From: Closterium sp. Naga37s-1
Lineage: Eukaryota > Streptophyta > Zygnematophyceae > Desmidiales > Closteriaceae
Direction: 5' to 3'
DNA length: 64,000 nt
NCBI GenBank assembly: GCA_947471745.1
Contig: CANJKZ010000080.1
Span: forward strand, 2,091,501 to 2,155,500
Part shown: piece after piece, positions 9,662-20,549 of the stretch
Layout: each line of letters opens with the position of its first letter
How positions within the stretch are numbered: the first letter of the stretch is position 1
Translations under genes and position numbers: made by a program
The notes under the pieces: model-generated
What the model saw: only the letters and a program-made list of their open reading frames with translations
The model's database searches: none
What the model was told of the DNA's origin: nothing

Positions 9662-12463
9662 CTACATGAAGCCCTTCACGACCAACCTCGCCTTCTCGCG
9701 CTCGACGATGTCGTCGACGTGGTACTTCGTCGTCAACACCCACCGGTTCTTCATGATGTTGACCCCCGGCGGCCGTTCGACCAGCTCCCAAGTGCCCATG
9801 TTGATGAGGCTACGAATCTCCTCCTCCGTGGCGGCCTTCACCGCCGGGCCCTTCCAGCTCGCCAACGCCTCCTTCACCGTCATTGTCGAGATGTCCCAAC
9901 GGTGTTCGGGGTCGGCCAGCAAGTCAGGGTCGAGCTCCAGAAACTCCTCATCCTCCTCGGCGTCGTTGTACAGCAAGTCGTCGTCGTCCACGTCGTACAC
10001 CGTGGTGAAGGCAGCGGGGACGAAGAAGTCGGGTGGCCTCCGAAGTCGGCCTGACTTTCGGGGTTTAGGCTGAACCTCCACCACGTCGCTGTCGGTGGAC
10101 TCCTCGGTGTCCCCTCCTTCGTCACCGGCTTTGCTGCCCTCGTCGCCCTGCTCCACCTGGGTCGGCTTCCTGGCCGACTTCTCCCCTGTGGTCGGCTCCT
10201 CTGCCGACTGTCTGGTTGCCGACTGCTCCGTGGTCGGCTTCACCTCTGCCTGCTCCCCTGTCGATTGCTGCCCTGCTGCCTGCTTCTCCGACTTCACCCA
10301 AGTCGGCTGCACCTCCTCGACCTGATCCTCCCTTGTCAACATCGACTTCACTCCCACGTTGACTTGCCGCTTGTCACGTCGGCCACCGGCGATGCCCATG
10401 GCCGGCGCCGAAGGCGACGTCCCACGACTCCCCTCATCCCCGGAGGCCGACTCAGAAGTCAGCCCGCGCAGGTCGGCCACGAGGGGAGGGGCAGGGGTCG
10501 GAGGGGAAGGGGAAGAGGAAGGAGGGTGGACGTCCTCGACATCCTCAACAGCAAGCTCACCGACCTCGGCAAGTAGAGGCAGCGTCGCTGTCGAGGTGTC
10601 GGTCGGCAGGGTGGTCGGCGTCCGTCCTGACACCGGCCCGTGCTCCGACTTCCACTTGGCCAGCGACAGATCCTCGTAGAACACCACGTCCGACGTGGTG
10701 ACCACCTGGTTGTCGGCGATGTCGAGGAGCTCCCAGCCCTTGCTCTCCTGCGACACGCCGAGGTGAAGGCCCCACCTGGCCTTCGGCTTCAGCTTCCCAC
10801 CACGCTGCTGCTCGGGGACGAGGAACTGCGCCATGCATCCCCACACCCGCGCCAGCGACAAGTCGGGCTTCTGCCCAGTCAGCAGCTGGTACGGCGTCGT
10901 CCCCGACGGCATCGTCGACCTCTCAAGGCAGTTGCGGACCCAGACGGCATGCCGCAGAGCGAGGTGCCACCAGTGGTGCTGCACGCCCATGTGCAGCAGC
11001 ATCGTCCGCACCGACTCCACCACCGTCCTCATCTCCAGCTTCGCCATGCCGTTCTGCTGCGCGGTGTACGGGCAGGTAAGGTCGTGGACGATCCCCGTGC
11101 CGTCCAGGAAGTCGGTGAACTTCTTCCCGAGGAACTCCCCTCCTCGGTCGGAGCAAAGCATCAGCACCGACTTCTTTGTCTGCCTCTCCACCAACACCAG
11201 CCACTTCTGGAACTCCAGTAGCACATCCGACTTCTTGGCAACCGGCCTCACCCACACGAAGCGGGACTTGCGGTCCTTCAGCAGTAAGAAGTACAAGCTG
11301 CCGTCCTTGGCAGCCACGCGGAACGGCCCGCACAGGTCGATGTGCACGACGGCCAGCACGTCGTCGGCGTCGGAGCCTTGGTCGGGGAAGGTGTGCCGAG
11401 CCAGCTTCCCGCCGACGCACGAGACACACGGTGAGTCGGCGCCCGTCGCCGACTTGAGGTCCAGCCCAGTGGCGACCTCGTGCTTCGCCGAGCTTCGTAT
11501 GGTATCCATGCCGACGTGCGCAAGTCTCGCATGCATTCTATCCGGCGTCGACTTCGTCTTCGAGACGTCGTGAGACCTCGCATGCATGGTATCCACAACC
11601 TCCGGCGTGGTCGACGTCGACCTCGTTGAGCAGGGACGCAGGTCGGTGCAGAGGACGCGTCCGGAGTATGTCGCCCGACCGAGCACCTCTCCCGCTGCCG
11701 AGACGAGCAGCATCCCGTCGCCTTCCTCCTGCAGCTTCACGCCGTGCTCCTTCAGTTGGCCGGACGACAGCAGGTTGGCCCGCACACCCGGGACGTACAG
11801 CACGTCGGGAATGAGCACCTGCTTCCCGGCCTCCCCTTGCAGGGCGACGGTGCCGCGGCCCTGGACGTCCTGCAGCGCCCCATTGAAGCCGCGCACGTGC
11901 TTGATGGAGCTGCTCGGCTGCAGGTTGACGAAGTCTTCCTTTGTCCCCATCAGGTGGTGGGAGCAGCCGCTGTCGAGCAGGACCACCGCCGGGTTCGCCT
12001 GCACAGCTGCCGCCACCGCCTGGAAGTCCTCTCCGGCCTCCGGCGCCAGCGAGACGGTCGGCTCCACGACGCCGACCAGCGAGCACGACGCCGTCTTGTC
12101 GTCTCGCCCCTTGCCACCAGCAGAGGAGTCGGCGTCCTTCGCCGAGGTCGACTTCGTCGACTGCTTCTCCTTGCGCGGCTTGTTTCTTCCTCGATGAGGA
12201 CGACGACTGCCAGACCGACCGCGGCCTCCCTTGGCATCGTCGTCGTCAGAGTCACTGCGGTCGGGGCACTCGAAGGAGAGGTGGTCGGGGTCGCCGCACA
12301 GCCAGCACTCCCGACGTCGACCTCCTCCTCGTCGACCGTTATCCTTGGTCGACTTCTTCTTGTCGACTTCCTTGGCCGGCTTCCAGCCACTGCTACCACC
12401 GCCGCCGGACTGTCCGCGCTGCCCCGGTCGACCTCCTTGCTTCCCCGGGGCGACGTAGTTCGC
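9662..12463 (-). pseudogene. Element A zinc knuckle, protease, integrase and RT N-terminus
   Basis: Starting after the TAG at 12464 the frame reads through a basic region with CWLCGDPDHLSFECPD, a classical CX2CX4HX4C knuckle. Then come VVLLDSGCSHHL (protease D-S-G), HARLAHVGMDTIR with C-V-S-C (GAG-pre-integrase H-H-C-C), and the integrase core with HIDLCGPF, CSDRGGEF and QQNGMAKLEMRT. In relatives the last motif has Glu where Lys stands here (11039-11041), so the third DDE residue appears lost. A Glu/Thr-rich linker (about 10080-10600) precedes the RT start WVLTTKYHVD. The frame stops at 9662. Confidence 0.92.
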
Positions 12464-13474
12464 CTACACCAAGAGCTCCTGGGACCGCTCTGCCTCCTGC
12501 ATCGCCTCGTCCTGCAAGATGTACGAGGTCAAGTTGTCCTCGTTGAACGCCGTCCTCGTGCTTGGCGCCATGGACAGCCGCTTCAGGAGGTTGTAGCTGC
12601 TTGATAGTCCCTGCATGACATGGGTGACGTACGACGCCGTCGAGTACTGCGCGCCAGCCATCCTGATGGTGGCGAGAATTCGCCGAGCTCGGTCGCAGTA
12701 GTCGGTCGCTGTCTCCTTGTCGCCCATACGCAGGTGCGTCAGCTGTCCCTCCAGCTGGGCGATGAACAAGTCATCGGTGACTTGGTAGGTCGACTCAATG
12801 AAGTGCCACGCCTGGTGGCCGGCGTCGAGGTACTCTCGGCACCACTGCACGCCCGGTGAGAAGCACCGCGAGATGACCGTGAAGGTCAACAGTTGCACGG
12901 CGCGAAACTCCGCACGCAAGTCGGGGTCGTCTGGCGTCGCCACGGTGCCTCAAGCAAAGCTGATCAGCCCGGCCATCTCCAGCTGAGGCTCGATGGCCTC
13001 CTTCCAGGTGAGAATGTCAGGTCGACCGGTGAGTGGCGGGGTGACCAAGATCCTGTCCGGCGTAAACTTGAAGTAGCCGTAGCTCGGTGCTATACCGCCC
13101 ACCGTCACCTGTGTCGCCGACATCGGCGACAGTCCGCGTCGTCGACCTCCGACGTCACCCTGCGAGTAGCCTGCAGTCGCCGACGACCGCACCCCTCGCG
13201 CCTGAACGCCGCCGACTTCATCGGCGTGTATCACACCACGCTGCCTCGACGTGCCTCCCACACTGCTGCCGACTTGGCCATCTCCGGCGTTGACGCCCAC
13301 GTCGACGCCACCTTCGTTGGTCACCAGTCGAGGAGAATCCGGTCGAGAAGGTGGATACTCCGTCGCCCACATGGTGCGGAGTCCAGCCTCCACGACCGCC
13401 CAGGGTATCGCCCCGTACTCCTGGGCCTCATGGCGTCTCCTCGCATCCTCCAGCCGTCCCTCCAGGGTGTCCAT
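12464..13474 (-). pseudogene. Element A gag
   Basis: An ATG at 13474 starts a frame whose N-terminal half contains LEGRLEDARRRHEAQEYG and, later, LTGRPDILTWKEAIEPQL, which resembles the start of the copia capsid. A TGA (12950-12952) interrupts it, and the same frame continues with YLDAGHQAWHFIESTYQ and QLEGQLTHLRMGDKETATDY, typical of the UBN2/copia gag domain. It ends at TAG 12464-12466. Gag would package the element RNA. Confidence 0.88.
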
Positions 13475-13584
13475 CACCTCTGTGTCACCTACGCGCACGC
13501 TAGGGACTGAACGGCTGCCGGCCTACGAGCAACTTAGGTAAGTGACCACTACGTCGACCTGACTGAAAGGTAAGTCGTGTGCCG

Positions 13585-13602
13585 TCCACGCTCACTGCAC
13601 CA
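13585..13602 (-). other. Element A primer-binding site
   Basis: On the minus strand the first internal bases after the 5' LTR read TGGTGCAGTGAGCGTGG. A primer site complementary to a tRNA 3' end should begin TGG (complement of CCA), as here. It is not the initiator-Met type TGGTAT seen in the other copia elements of this window; the matching tRNA is not identified. Confidence 0.6.
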
Positions 13603-14716
13603 TGCGGAGATAACTACAGCAACAGGAACTAGACTACGGGCTAGGCACGGGTGCTCGTGTGATCTCTGCGTTCGTTGGTCCTTAGTCGTTTTCCTAGTGC
13701 ACACACTGCTTGCTAGTTCACGGGGCAAATTGGCAAGAGTTTCACTAGAGAAAGTTGACAACAATGGTACAATGAAGTTGGCATGGCTAGACTACATCAT
13801 AGCTAGCATTCAGGTCGGTTGACTGCCAGCACAACATGGTCGACCGCGTTCCAACACGACTTGGTCGACCGCGCTCCAGCAGTGCAAAGTCGACAGCGTG
13901 CCAACGTTGCAGGTTGACGGCGTGCCAGCGTTGCTCCCGCAGAACAGCATCGCACCAGCTTCGGAGGTGCTCGCACATGATTGGCGTGCGGAGCTTCGTC
14001 ACCTGCACATCGCACACACCAAGTCAACCTGGCACTGACGACTGCATCTGATCAGCCACGTCGACCTCGGGATACCACCACCGAGGTCGGACTCGCCAAC
14101 TTCGCCTGGGCAACCGTCGTACTCCTCCGCAGAACCTCGTCACCCAGGTAACCTGGTCGACCGGGCAACCACGTCGACCAGGTGCTCCTGTATGTGCCCG
14201 TCGACCTCCCAAGTCGACGGCCACCTCCAGTCGACCTCACCAGGTCGACCACACCCCTGGTCGACCAGCTCCAGGTCGACGTCACTCCTGGTCAACCAGC
14301 TCCACGTCAACCAGCACAGTCGTCAGCCGACCATCCAAGTCGGCTACCCGAAGTCGGCATCACCAAGTCGACGCCCCTTTTACGTCGATGCTGACTTCCG
14401 GGCCGACCTCTTGAAGTCGGCGACCTCCCAAGTCGGCGGACTTGCAAGTCGGTGACCTTGCAAGTCGGTGACCTTGCAAGTCGGCGCCGACTTCCAGGTC
14501 GACGTGCCACATCGCCGACCACCAGTTGAAGTCGGCCGCCGGCTTCCCAAGTCGGCGGCATTGCAGTGGCCCCGTGCAAGTCGACCAACCCCGTCGACCA
14601 GCTCGCCCCAAGTCGGCGTCGCCCACTGCTGCAAGTCGGCTATACCTCCCGTACACCCAACCACGAAGTCGGCTCTGCCCAAGCGAGGACGGGGCCAACA
14701 ACAACTCTCGTTGACA
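13603..14716 (-). repeat. Element A 5' LTR
   Basis: 1,114 bases, TG...CA, partner of 7017-8162. It contains the same GTCGAC-rich and AAGTCGG tandem units, with fewer copies of the CAAGTCGGTGACCTTG unit. The promoter should lie inside it but no clear TATA box was recognised. Confidence 0.93.
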
Positions 14717-16990
14717 GACAAGGCAACCTTCACGAAGCTGCCGTGCATAACCGATGGAGTAAGAGCTGACCTGCCAGGAATGACCTTTGAGCATCTCAAG
14801 GATGCAGCTATCACAAACGCGGCAGTCAGCACCCACCTCCATGCCCTCGTCAACACAATCATGCGTGGGTCTCTCACAGCTGAAATCAACGACCTACTCA
14901 CCTCGTCAAGGCTCCTCGCCCTAAAAAAACCAGAGGGCGGCACCAGACCCATAGCCATCGGCAATTGCCCCTCCGCCTCGCCGCCAAATCCGCGTTATTA
15001 TCCACAGCAGACGCCACCCGCTCCTTCTTCCTCCCGCTCCACCCAAGGAGGCAGTGAGGCTATTATCCACGCAGCACGAGCATACATGAGTGCAAACCCG
15101 GGCGCCCTCATCCTGCACGCAGATTTGGCCAACTCTTTCAACAGCATCAGCGCGGCGCCATCGTCAAGGCCATACGGGGTACGGCATTTGAGCGTTTGTT
15201 ACCGCTAGTCCACCTCTCATACGGAGCCCCATCCCAAAATACTTGGTTGGCGAGTTCCAGAGCAAGCCCGTACTCAGCCAAGCGGGCGTTCGCCAAGGCG
15301 TCCCCCTCGGACCCCCGCTTTTCGCAGCAGGCATGAATCCCGCCCTCAGAGCCACAGCAGCGGCCTTCCCTACCGTCCTCTACCTAGCATATGCGGGCGG
15401 CGTCACGTTCCTTGAAGCAGCGGCCGACTGTGCAGCCGCATTCAACCACTTTACCTCGCAGCTGGTGGGCGTGGGGCTGATTCATAACCCAACAAAGTGT
15501 CGGCCTGGAGCCAGAGCCTGAACGACGAGACCATCTTACCTGATGGTGTCTCATACATGGTGGAGGGACTGCGCGTTGGGCCGCCACATAGGCCCGGCAG
15601 ATGGGGCATCCACGTTCCTATGGGACCAGTTAGCCAAATTGGCCGCCCCACTTCCCCTCATCGCAGAGATGGACCCGCAACTTGCCAACCTGCTACTGAC
15701 CAGATGCATCTCAAGGCGCGTGTCATACCTGGCCCGCACCACACCCCTCCACCTCCTACCTGAAGCTGAATGGTCCCGCTGGGGCCAGGCACAACTCCTT
15801 ACGCTTCTGGACGCCTGCGGTGTCCACCACCCGAGGGGGATGGCAGAGGAGTAGCGTGTGTGGGGACAGGTGTCTCTGCCACCATCCCTCATGGGGCTCG
15901 GCCTCACAGAACCCTAGGTTGAAGGCAGATACGGTTTTCTCGCCAGCTTCGTGCAGGCACATATACTGCCCAGCTCCCTACCAGGGCCCGCGAGCCTGTA
16001 CCTGACCGGCACCTTGGCCCGACCAGCTGCTGACAGCACAGACCAGCACCAGCTGCAGCGATGGCTTCTTGAATGCGAAGCCACATTGGGTCAGGAGGCC
16101 ATGGAGCTGCTCACGGCAGAACGGACTGCCCCAACAAACCGACTACTGCACCGCCCCGCCCTACTCATCCAGGGCAACCGCTTCACTGCGCAGGTGGTAG
16201 CCTCAAGACAGATGGATTTGAACTCACAGGATATGGGGCAAAGGATTCGCTATTCTCCATCCCGTACATACCCTCCCCGCCTCAGCCCGGAAATGTTTGC
16301 ATTCGCACTCCAATTCCAACTCGGACTGCCCCTACCCGTACCAAACTGCCGTGACAGGATCCCCATCCTGTATAAACGGCTATCCAACCACCTTCTTCGC
16401 TGCGGCATGGAACACTGACCAACTGACACACACAATGGAGTGAGAAACGAGTGCGTACGGATGGCACAGGACGCCGGCTTCATAGTGCATAAAGAGTCAA
16501 CGGCATTTTGCCCGGTGGATAAGCAAAAGGCTGATTTTGCAATCCGGGACCTTACGTCAGGCGAAGTATGGTTATGTGACGTCACTGTCACTCACCAATC
16601 AGCAGCCGCGATGAGAAGGCCAAAAAGGGAAGAGGATGGATGGTGCGGGAAATGGCCGACAATAAAACAGATCACTACCTGACCCGCTCCTCCTCGGTTG
16701 GGTTCTTCCCGCTAGCGGTTTAGACATATGGGTGTCCATGCGAGGAGGTCCCCACCTTCCTCAAGCTGCAGGCTGATACGGCAGCCCGCAACCTCTTCAA
16801 CGCAGACCCGGCATCTTACCAAGCTGCCAAAATGCTGCACCAGTTCCGACAGCGATGGTCCGTCTCCCTGCATCGAGGACAGGCGCTAAGCTACCTTAAG
16901 AAATGGAACCTGGCAAGTAGAGAACACGCCAGTTGGCGGGCCGGAGGGGGTGCTGAACCCATGGGATTGCTTTGCAACCCTGGAGGGCTA
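14717..16990 (+). pseudogene. Non-LTR reverse transcriptase gene, 3' part
   Basis: Continues the frame broken at 7016. FTKLPCITDGVRADLPGMTF and GGTRPIAIG lead to the RT motif LHADLANSFNSIS (about 15115-15152). GVRQGVPLGPPLFAAG follows in another frame at 15290-15340, then LAYAGGVTF at 15384-15410, where active enzymes have Y-A-D-D. Further on, HLLRCGMEH and KADFAI...WLCDVTVTH (16500-16590) look like the zinc-finger and restriction-like endonuclease region of R2-like elements. FFPLAV and an A-x-x-F-L segment follow to about 16990. Stops and frameshifts occur throughout. It is either an old non-LTR element or a gene derived from one. Confidence 0.75.
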
Positions 16991-17061
16991 GATAGGGAAG
17001 GGAATGCTAGTCTCTTTTATATGCTCCTCTTGGACTTGACTCTACTTCAAGTTGTACATTA

Positions 17062-17290
17062 ATGAAAGGACCATTCGAGGAGAGGAGACGAGAGAAGTAC
17101 GAAGGAGGAGGTGAGAGAGGGATGAGGAGAGGAGGTGGGGAGGCCAGTCGCGGCAAACCCCTCTTATCAACCCCCTTTTACAAAGGGGGGGGTGAGAGAG
17201 GGATGAGGAGAGGAGGTGGGGGGGGGGGGGGGGAATCGCGGCGAACCCCTCTTACTAACCCCCAATTCCACACCCCCATCTAGCCACCCC
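17062..17290 (+). repeat. GA-rich tandem duplication
   Basis: A unit of roughly 75 bases beginning GGTGAGAGAGGGATGAGGAG occurs twice (about 17109 and 17189), followed by a G-run and CGCGGC(A/G)AACCCCTCTTA. The two copies differ in G-run length. Sequence up to 17400 is C-rich low complexity with no gene. Confidence 0.7.
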
Positions 17291-17408
17291 CGTGAACCTC
17301 ACCCCCCTTCTCTGCCGCCCCCTAGAACCTCATCCCTCCCCCCCGTCCTTCCTCCAGACCCCTTCCCACCCACGGTAGGCCCTGCAGAATCCACTAGTCG
17401 CCACCCCA

Positions 17409-17861
17409 TCAGCCTTCCCCCCTAAATGTCATGGGCGGCAGAGCAGTGGCTGGCGGTGTAGCCCCACTCCCCCCACATCCTCCCCGCTGGCCGCCACCCC
17501 CATTACCTCCCCTAATAGCAGGAGTGCTGAGGGAGGCGCTGGTGAGGTGACGCAGGAGGGCAACAGCTGCAGCCACGGAAATTATAGTCGCGGCAGCAGC
17601 AGAGAGGCCGATGGGAGGGCGGGCGGGGAAAGCTGCTGGTGTACGACGTGAGGGGCTGGTGGCTGGAACTTGGGGCTCGCCGGTGACGAGGAGCGTACAA
17701 GTGGCGGGGAGCTGACGACGGGCGGCGGGGAGCTGACGACAGGCAGCGGGGAGCTGACAACGGGCGGCGGGGGAAATGGGCATCGGGCCACGGGAAGCGT
17801 ACGGGTGGGGACAGGATGCGACGAGTAGCATCATGACGAGCGGCGCGACGGGAGGTGCCAT
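17409..17861 (-). pseudogene. ORF of a decayed small LTR element
   Basis: The ATG at 17861 begins a frame starting M-A-P-P-V; the small element at 59854-61620 has an ORF starting M-A-R-P-V at the matching position, and the bases before both ATGs are alike. The protein is Pro/Ala-rich with a three-fold 21-bp repeat (LPAARRQ-type) near 17707-17770 and no known domain. It follows an LTR and a hairpin, as in the complete copy. Its function is unknown; the other LTR of this copy was not found. Confidence 0.5.
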
Positions 17862-17877
17862 GAGCAGAATAATGGGT

Positions 17878-17911
17878 GGGCCCATTAAAATAAACGGTCC
17901 AATTTCGGACC
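17878..17911 (-). other. Leader hairpin and GGGCCCACC motif, decayed small LTR element
   Basis: On the minus strand GGTCC and GGACC (17896-17911) can pair around a 6-base loop, followed by GGGCCCACC (17875-17883). The same arrangement, with different but still paired stems, occurs at 59317-59354, 61333-61365 and 62365-62397. Confidence 0.6.
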
Positions 17912-17925
17912 TAGCTCTAATAATA

Positions 17926-18155
17926 TGTCACAATACGATCTTAGCTTAGGAAGGGTATGATTTAGCCTTAAGAGCCATGGCTAGGTTACGAACGTAGCGT
18001 GAGCGTGACAGTGAGAGTCGGGCCAAAAAGGGGTTTCACAACGCATACAAGATATAGTCGAGAAGGAGGGTGCACCACCAAACAAGAACATAATGTAACT
18101 ACACTATTCTAAACTACAAGCAGTTATATAAAGTATGTAATAACATAGCTTGACA
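17926..18155 (-). repeat. Decayed LTR of the small LTR element family
   Basis: 230 bases, starting TGTCACAATACG and ending TTGACA. It aligns with the 244-bp LTRs at 59854 and 61377: shared blocks are GGTGCACCACCA followed by ACAAGAA, TAACTACACTA and ACTACA(A/G)GCAGTTAT. The partner LTR was not found. Confidence 0.65.
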
Positions 18156-18840
18156 GGGGTGGTATCGGCAGTAACTGGCATGCCGGTCATTGTCGTGATA
18201 ACTTCATGAGCTGGCAGGTGGGGCACAATGTCACGTGTCATTGTTTATGGGTCAGCATTTTGGGCCAGTAATAATACCGCTGCAGCTGCTATCGTGTTTT
18301 TTCGACCCCACCGAGGTAGTTCCGTCATGTACCTCCGGTATTAGTAATTCCCGCAGCGGTGTATAGCCCCGTACCCCAGATGCGATTGGGGCCGGATTTA
18401 GCATAATACACTCCTTGTGCTTCTGCGAACTTCTGCGAGTTGCCTCCCGTGAAGAATAGGCATGTCTTGTAGGTGTGAGTGAATAGGCCAATCAGCAGGG
18501 GGCTGGTTTGGGTGAGTAGTGCTGCGCGTATTTGGGCGGTCGGGCGGGTCAGTGCATCGGCGATACTGGAAGCACCCGTTGAAAAAGCTTGCTTTCTGTT
18601 CTTGCAATGGCACCGTGCTTCATTACAATTGCAGTCATTACAGCGTTCTCGTCCAACTATAAAATATACGGTACATATGTACGACTAGGGTGGGTGGGCG
18701 GGGAATGGAACTGCAAAGTTCCGAATGAAGACGTGGGTGGAGGTCAAATGGCCTCCAACCCTCTTCATGTACTCGGCGAATTGTAAATTCACAGTTGTCT
18801 TGCTGCGCTGCAGTCGGCTGCGCTTTCACAATACACATTT
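18156..18840. other. No recognised feature
   Basis: Only short frames without recognisable motifs. Nothing else could be supported. Confidence 0.5.
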
Positions 18841-19113
18841 TTAGAAAGTGTTAAACACATTTTTAAAAAATAAACTTTCTGTGTAGGTGACCATGTAATG
18901 AAAGTTTGACTCGAGGAAGTCGAGCCAGCGGATCTGTCGTGGGTTGAGCTGGGGTTGCGCGCGAAGATACTGTAGCAAGCAGTGATCTGCCCGTATTGTC
19001 ACGTCTGCGCGAGTCAAATCCACACTTTGAACGCGTGCACGATTGCAAGCATTTCGCAGTCGTGTATCGTGTAAGGTTTGAGGGTCGAGTTCAGAAATGA
19101 TTAGCCATAACAA
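18841..19113 (-). pseudogene. Ty3/gypsy RNase H fragment
   Basis: On the minus strand one frame gives YTIHDCEMLAIVHAFKVW (about 19030-19085) and a second gives IRADHCLLQYLRAQPQ and LNPRQIRWLDFLESNFHY (about 18895-19000). Together these are the RNase H region of a Ty3 element (E-L-L-A-I-V ... T-D-H-x-x-L ... R-x-R-W), split by a frameshift. No flanking LTR is present, so it is an isolated relic, from a different copy than the chromovirus at 1-5276. Confidence 0.8.
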
Positions 19114-19274
19114 GGAACACGTTGTCTGACATTCAGAACACCACGGTACAAGGAATTTGTGAAGAGGTCGTAGAGGCAGGCATCAACTCAACCCAACCCA
19201 GAAGCAAGCGCCAATCTCACAAGTATCCCAACATATCTCTCTCTCGCCGGGCTGCAAACAGCCTTTCCCCTCTC

Positions 19275-20180
19275 TCATCTGTCCTTCTTCGCCTGAACTT
19301 CGCGCCTGTCATTCGCCTCCCGGGCCTCCAGCTCCTGCTGATTTCGCTCCGCCTCCGCAATCCGACTCACCTGCACCTGCAGTCTAGCCGCCTCCGCCGC
19401 CGCCAGCTTCTTCCCCACGGCGGCCATGGTGGTGTTGGCCTGGTCTAGCTCCGTGCGCGCGTGTTTCTTCGTCTCCTCCACCGCTATCTGCAGCTCCTTC
19501 ACGACTCACTCCATCTGCGGTTAAAAAAAGGGGGGGGGGGGGGGAACAATGTACGCAATACAATTCATCTTAGTAAATCGTATGCTTCTTTGTCTCCTCC
19601 ACCTGCTCCTTCACGCCTCGCTCCATCTGCAGCGAAAAGGAGACATCGCAAGACTTTTATTTTCCGCAAAACGGTTTTAGAATTTTCAACTTTCATTTAA
19701 ATATTCCTTCTGTTCTTCCACCTCCACCCCCAGCTCCTTCACATCTTGCGCCATCTTCTGTGCAAACAGAAAGATTTAAGGCGTCGCTCAACGGCCACGG
19801 GATTGAACCGGGGTCTGTAGTCAATCTTATCCGATCTTCATTCAGGTTAAACGCTTAAACTTGGGAACATTTTGATAATCGATCTTGTTGAGTAACAATG
19901 GAGAGCGCGGGGATGCAAGGGAAGCAAGGACGAAGGGAGCGCAAACAAAAGCAGGTGGAAAGAATCAATGAGGCGAAAGGAGACGAGATGGCCTACGCTT
20001 GAAACGCGGTCCTGCTCGATGGCGAGCGCGTCTTGTAAAGCCTTCTCCCTCTCCTTCGCCTCGGTCAGAGCGACCATGTGCGCCGTCGCTTCGCGCTGCA
20101 GCTCCGCTTTCGCCTCCTCCATCGCGGCTCACACGTTCTCGTCCTTGGTAGCCACTTGTGCCGCTCCATCAGAAAAAAAC

Positions 20181-20212
<32 letters not shown>

Positions 20213-20549
20213 ACAAACAAACAAACAAACAAACAGACAAACAAGCAAAGCAAATCAAAACAAAACAAAAGCAACTTAAAATATGAGACAATGACAATAC
20301 GAATCAAAATACGCATAAAGTTTAACAACAATGATAGGTGAAAAAAAAACTGGGGAGTCGTCTAGAAACGCATCACCACCAGAACAAGGAATGCTGAAGA
20401 TTCTTGTTAAGGAGTAAAGCAGAAGCGCTTCCTATTACCTCTTGATCCAGCGAGCTTGCCTTCTCCATTAGCGCGTCTCGCTCTTTCCGCAGAACCGCGA
20501 CGTCGTCCAACCCTGGCTCCCGGAACCGCTGCCAGGCTTGCTCCGAAAC
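19275..20549 (-). pseudogene. Decaying multi-exon coiled-coil gene
   Basis: Several exon-like segments, each Glu/Lys/Ala-rich with heptad character, lie on the minus strand. One at about 20439-20549 ends RKERDALMEKASSLDQE before a GT splice donor. One at 19997-20165 has MEEAKAELQREATAHM and an in-frame TGA where Arg (CGA) would fit. Short ones near 19720 and 19590 contain VKELGVEVEEQKE and VKEQVEETKK. A last one, 19275-19512, contains VKELQIAVEETKKHARTEL and ends at a TGA. The three short segments resemble one another, suggesting exon duplication. The right end coincides with a solo LTR insertion. Family unknown; tropomyosin- or kinesin-tail-like sequence is possible. Confidence 0.5.
20171..20275 (+). 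repeat. CAAAA/CAAA microsatellite
   Basis: About 105 bases of (CAAAA)n and (CAAA)n, within what looks like an intron of the coiled-coil gene. Confidence 0.9.

Larger units (their letters stand above)
7017..14716 (-). mobile_element. Complete Ty1/copia LTR retrotransposon A
   Basis: Two direct repeats (7017-8162 and 13603-14716) form LTRs beginning TG and ending CA. The element is flanked by the identical 5-bp duplication GACAA at 7012-7016 and 14717-14721, which proves a single insertion. Between the LTRs, on the minus strand, lie a primer-binding site, gag, protease, integrase, RT and RNase H (copia order) and a purine tract. The whole polyprotein is in one frame but is broken by four stop codons (12950, 12464, 9662, 8987), so it is defective. 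It sits inside the non-LTR RT gene. Its LTRs, primer site and classical zinc knuckle set it apart from the other copia copies here. Confidence 0.95.

Noticed and set aside
9662..9664. TAG read as Gln (altered genetic code)
   Set aside because: FZL and the young element B end at TGA and have no internal TAG, TGA also interrupts frames, and one duplicated segment shows CAG and TAG side by side, so mutation is the simpler explanation.
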